Source: Beijerinckiaceae bacterium (GTDB taxonomy: Bacteria; Pseudomonadota; Alphaproteobacteria; Rhizobiales; Beijerinckiaceae). Taken from it: a DNA stretch of 7,021 nt. The stretch is from contig CANGRU010000083.1 of NCBI GenBank assembly GCA_947456315.1, positions 1 to 7,021 of the forward strand, in the 5' to 3' direction. The notes below the pieces were generated by a model. That model ran no database searches and had not been told where the DNA came from. It saw only the letters and a program-made list of their open reading frames with translations. The translations under genes were made by a program, and so were the position numbers. Of this stretch, positions 5,402-7,021 are shown piece by piece (position 1 is the first letter of the stretch; each line of letters begins with the position of its first letter).

Positions 5402-6442
5402 TTAATGGCCGACAGGCACCATTTCGTTATAGAGTGCGATCACATCTTTCGGTGTGGCCGCAGCGCGTGCGACGAGATCGAGCACGCCTTTGCCATCGAT
5501 CGGTGACAATTCGATATTCACCTTCTCGGCATCAGCCTGAAACTCCTTGTCGGCGACCATGCTGACAAAAGCTTTCTGCAAGGCGCTTGCACGATCTGCC
5601 GGCACGCCGGGCGGTGCCAAGAAGGGCAGCGCCATGAAGAAGGGCAATTCAGCAAATTCCACCAAGGCCCGCATGCGTGGATCGGTGGCGAGTTCGCGGC
5701 CTGTGGGCACATCAGGCAGGGCTGGCAGGCGCGTGATGCGACCAAACTGGATGAGCGGGCGCACTTTTTTGCCGTTCCACAAAGACGGCTGGCCGGCGCG
5801 CACCGAATTATAACCGATCACCTGACCATCAAGCTCGCGCCGCTCCATCGCCAGAAACATGGGTGCTGCACCCGGATAACCGCGCACCACATCGATGTTC
5901 ATGCCGAGCACCGTTTTCGCGATGATGGCAAATGTCAGATTGGTCGAGCCCGGCTGGTCGCCGCCCAATTTGACCAAAATGCCGGGCTTGCGCAGATCGG
6001 CTGCGGTTTTGGCCGGATGATCCTCATTGACGAGCAAGAGATAGCCGTCATCCGCGTAAGAGGACAAAGAGCCGAGCCATGTGAATTTCTGCGGATCGAA
6101 TTTGGCATTGCTATTGCCCTGGATCTGCAATTGCATCGTGCCGCGCTGGATCAGCGAGATCACCGAGCCATCGCGTTCCACTGTATTGTAGAGCTTGTTG
6201 GCGGCCACCAAGCCGCCACCGCCGGGCAGATTCTGCACGACGACATTGGGTGCGCCCGGAATGAAGCGGCCGATGTGGCGTGACACAAGACGGCCCGAAA
6301 TATCATTGATGCCACCGGGTGAAGTGGGCACAACGAGCGTGATGGTGCGGCCTTTGTAGAAACTCTCGACACTCTCCTGCGCTTGCGCGGTCATCGGCAA
6401 TGTGGCGAGGGCAAGTGCGGTTAACAGCGTGCGGCGATTCAT
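5402..6442 (-). CDS. Tripartite tricarboxylate transporter (Bug-family) substrate-binding protein
   Basis: A 346-residue periplasmic binding protein of the Bug/TctC family, which captures small carboxylic acids or related anions for a TctAB-type transporter. MNRRTLLTALALATLPMTAQA forms a signal peptide with cleavage likely after residue 21. The first mature strand ITLVVPTSPGGINDISGRLV carries the family's PxxPGGxxD-like loop, and the later stretches VVQNLPGGGGLVAANKLY, LPALPDVPTG and APPGVPADRASALQKAF are also typical. GAGGAG (plus-strand CTCCTC, 6451-6456) stands 8 bases before the ATG. The TctA and TctB membrane subunits are not in the window; such proteins are often encoded far from them or work in signalling. 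The gene upstream on the same strand encodes a racemase-family enzyme, so the two probably handle the same compound. The ligand cannot be read from the sequence. Confidence 0.93.
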   Translation of the reverse strand: MNRRTLLTALALATLPMTAQAQESVESFYKGRTITLVVPTSPGGINDISGRLVSRHIGRFIPGAPNVVVQNLPGGGGLVAANKLYNTVERDGSVISLIQRGTMQLQIQGNSNAKFDPQKFTWLGSLSSYADDGYLLLVNEDHPAKTAADLRKPGILVKLGGDQPGSTNLTFAIIAKTVLGMNIDVVRGYPGAAPMFLAMERRELDGQVIGYNSVRAGQPSLWNGKKVRPLIQFGRITRLPALPDVPTGRELATDPRMRALVEFAELPFFMALPFLAPPGVPADRASALQKAFVSMVADKEFQADAEKVNIELSPIDGKGVLDLVARAAATPKDVIALYNEMVPVGH

Positions 6443-6470
6443 GGAGTGTTCTCCTCAATCATTATCAATT

Positions 6471-6516
6471 CGTCATTGCGAGCGTTCTGGATTGCTTCGC
6501 TTCGCTCGCAATGACG
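6471..6516. repeat. Palindromic repeat, copy 4 (internally shortened)
   Basis: CGTCATTGCGAGCG (6471-6484) and CGCTCGCAATGACG (6503-6516) form a perfect 14-bp stem. The right side keeps CTGGATTGC in the loop, but the matching left inner arm is missing. Positions 6486-6523 are identical over 38 bases to 1245-1282 of copy 1. It lies between the racemase-family stop and the Bug gene, 14 bases before the Bug ribosome site. Confidence 0.9.
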
Positions 6517-6523
6517 GGGCGCT

Positions 6524-7021
6524 TCATTTCGGCAGCGGTGGCATGGTTTCGAGGATTTTGCCGTAGCCAGCTTTGGGCTCGTTGATATGCAAGCGGCGTT
6601 GCACCTCCCACACGCGCGCGGGCACAGGATGGATAACAGGCACGCCGAGATCCTGCTCGAGCATGTGGATGATGTTGAGCACGCGCCAGCCGGAGCCCAG
6701 CATGTAAATCACATCGCCGCCGCCTGATTTCAGGAAGGCTTTTTTGATATGGCCATAGACCTGCTCGCCGGACAATTCCTGCGCGCGATCAAACGGCACT
6801 TCAATGCCGGCCATACATTTCACATCAAAGCCCGCATCCTGAAAATAACGCGAGAAGGTGTTGTTGATGTCGCCGGGGAAATAGGTCGCGCCGACAATGC
6901 TCTTGGCGCCGAGCGCGCGCATGGCGGTGATGTGGTTCTGGCCGGAGGTGAAGATCGGCACGCCGAATTTTTCTTCCCAGCCTTTGACGATTTCCGCTTC
7001 GCGCTTCAGGCCTTGCACCAT
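6524..7021 (-). CDS. Asp/Glu racemase / maleate isomerase / arylmalonate decarboxylase family enzyme (N-terminus outside window)
   Basis: The last 165 codons of a protein in a family usually about 240-250 residues long; roughly the first third is missing at the window edge, and the Met at 7019-7021 is probably internal. Visible family features are GVPIFTSGQNHITAMRALGAKSIVGATYFPGDIN, which matches the region between the two half-domains, then FSRYFQDAGFDV, and the second half-domain GGDVIYMLGSGWRVLNIIHMLEQDLGVPVIHPVPARVW. Family enzymes use up to two Cys residues to isomerise, racemise or decarboxylate small carboxylic acids. Where the second catalytic Cys is expected (S-C-T-N/W type motif), this protein has Gly in MLGSGW (fragment residue 109, bases 6695-6697). 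That points to decarboxylase-like one-Cys chemistry or another activity. The first catalytic Cys would lie in the missing part. The Bug protein downstream may supply its substrate. Confidence 0.75.
   Translation of the reverse strand: MVQGLKREAEIVKGWEEKFGVPIFTSGQNHITAMRALGAKSIVGATYFPGDINNTFSRYFQDAGFDVKCMAGIEVPFDRAQELSGEQVYGHIKKAFLKSGGGDVIYMLGSGWRVLNIIHMLEQDLGVPVIHPVPARVWEVQRRLHINEPKAGYGKILETMPPLPK

Noticed and set aside
6461..6466. GATAAT on the minus strand as a -10 box for the Bug gene
   Set aside because: It is only 4 bases from the Shine-Dalgarno sequence, so the transcript would start inside or after the ribosome site, and no -35 match is present at the right distance.

Overview
The window looks like ordinary chromosome from an alphaproteobacterium, most likely of the Hyphomicrobiales (Bradyrhizobium/Afipia/Beijerinckiaceae-like). 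The grounds are GC-rich codon use, a soluble-type formate dehydrogenase tail joined to a long cytochrome b subunit, a tripartite-tricarboxylate (Bug) binding protein, and several copies of the GTCATTGCGAG...CTCGCAATGAC palindromic repeat common in these genomes. The taxonomy is inferred from gene content only.

Layout. On the + strand, positions 1-3075 carry the 3' end of a formate dehydrogenase iron-sulfur subunit, the complete membrane cytochrome b subunit, mobB and moeA. Positions 3078-4588 lie on the - strand and hold a secreted seven-bladed WD40 propeller fused to cytochrome c, followed downstream by a 50-residue membrane or secreted peptide. Positions 4769-5361 (+) hold an overlapping pair, a TusA-type sulfur carrier and a DUF971 protein. 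Positions 5402-7021 (-) hold a Bug-type solute-binding protein and, upstream of it, the C-terminal two thirds of an Asp/Glu racemase / maleate isomerase / arylmalonate decarboxylase family enzyme.

How the genes fit together. Formate dehydrogenase needs a molybdenum (or tungsten) bis-guanine-dinucleotide cofactor. MoeA inserts the metal and MobB assists guanine nucleotide attachment, so the first four genes make a coherent enzyme-plus-cofactor operon. TusA is a sulfur carrier known to influence cofactor synthesis, and DUF971 is linked to iron-sulfur trafficking, so this pair may be a sulfur-supply annex; that is inference. The WD40-cytochrome c is a periplasmic redox protein of unknown role. 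The Bug/racemase pair looks like an unrelated uptake and metabolism unit for a small carboxylic acid.

The most notable non-coding structure is a family of four palindromic repeats at 1191-1276, 4640-4729, 5364-5396 and 6471-6516. They occupy nearly every roomy intergenic gap, and two of them share 38 identical bases. I see no RNA genes, CRISPR array, transposase or phage gene. No clearly new multi-gene system is evident; the best candidates for follow-up are the WD40-cytochrome c with its small partner protein, and the repeat family.
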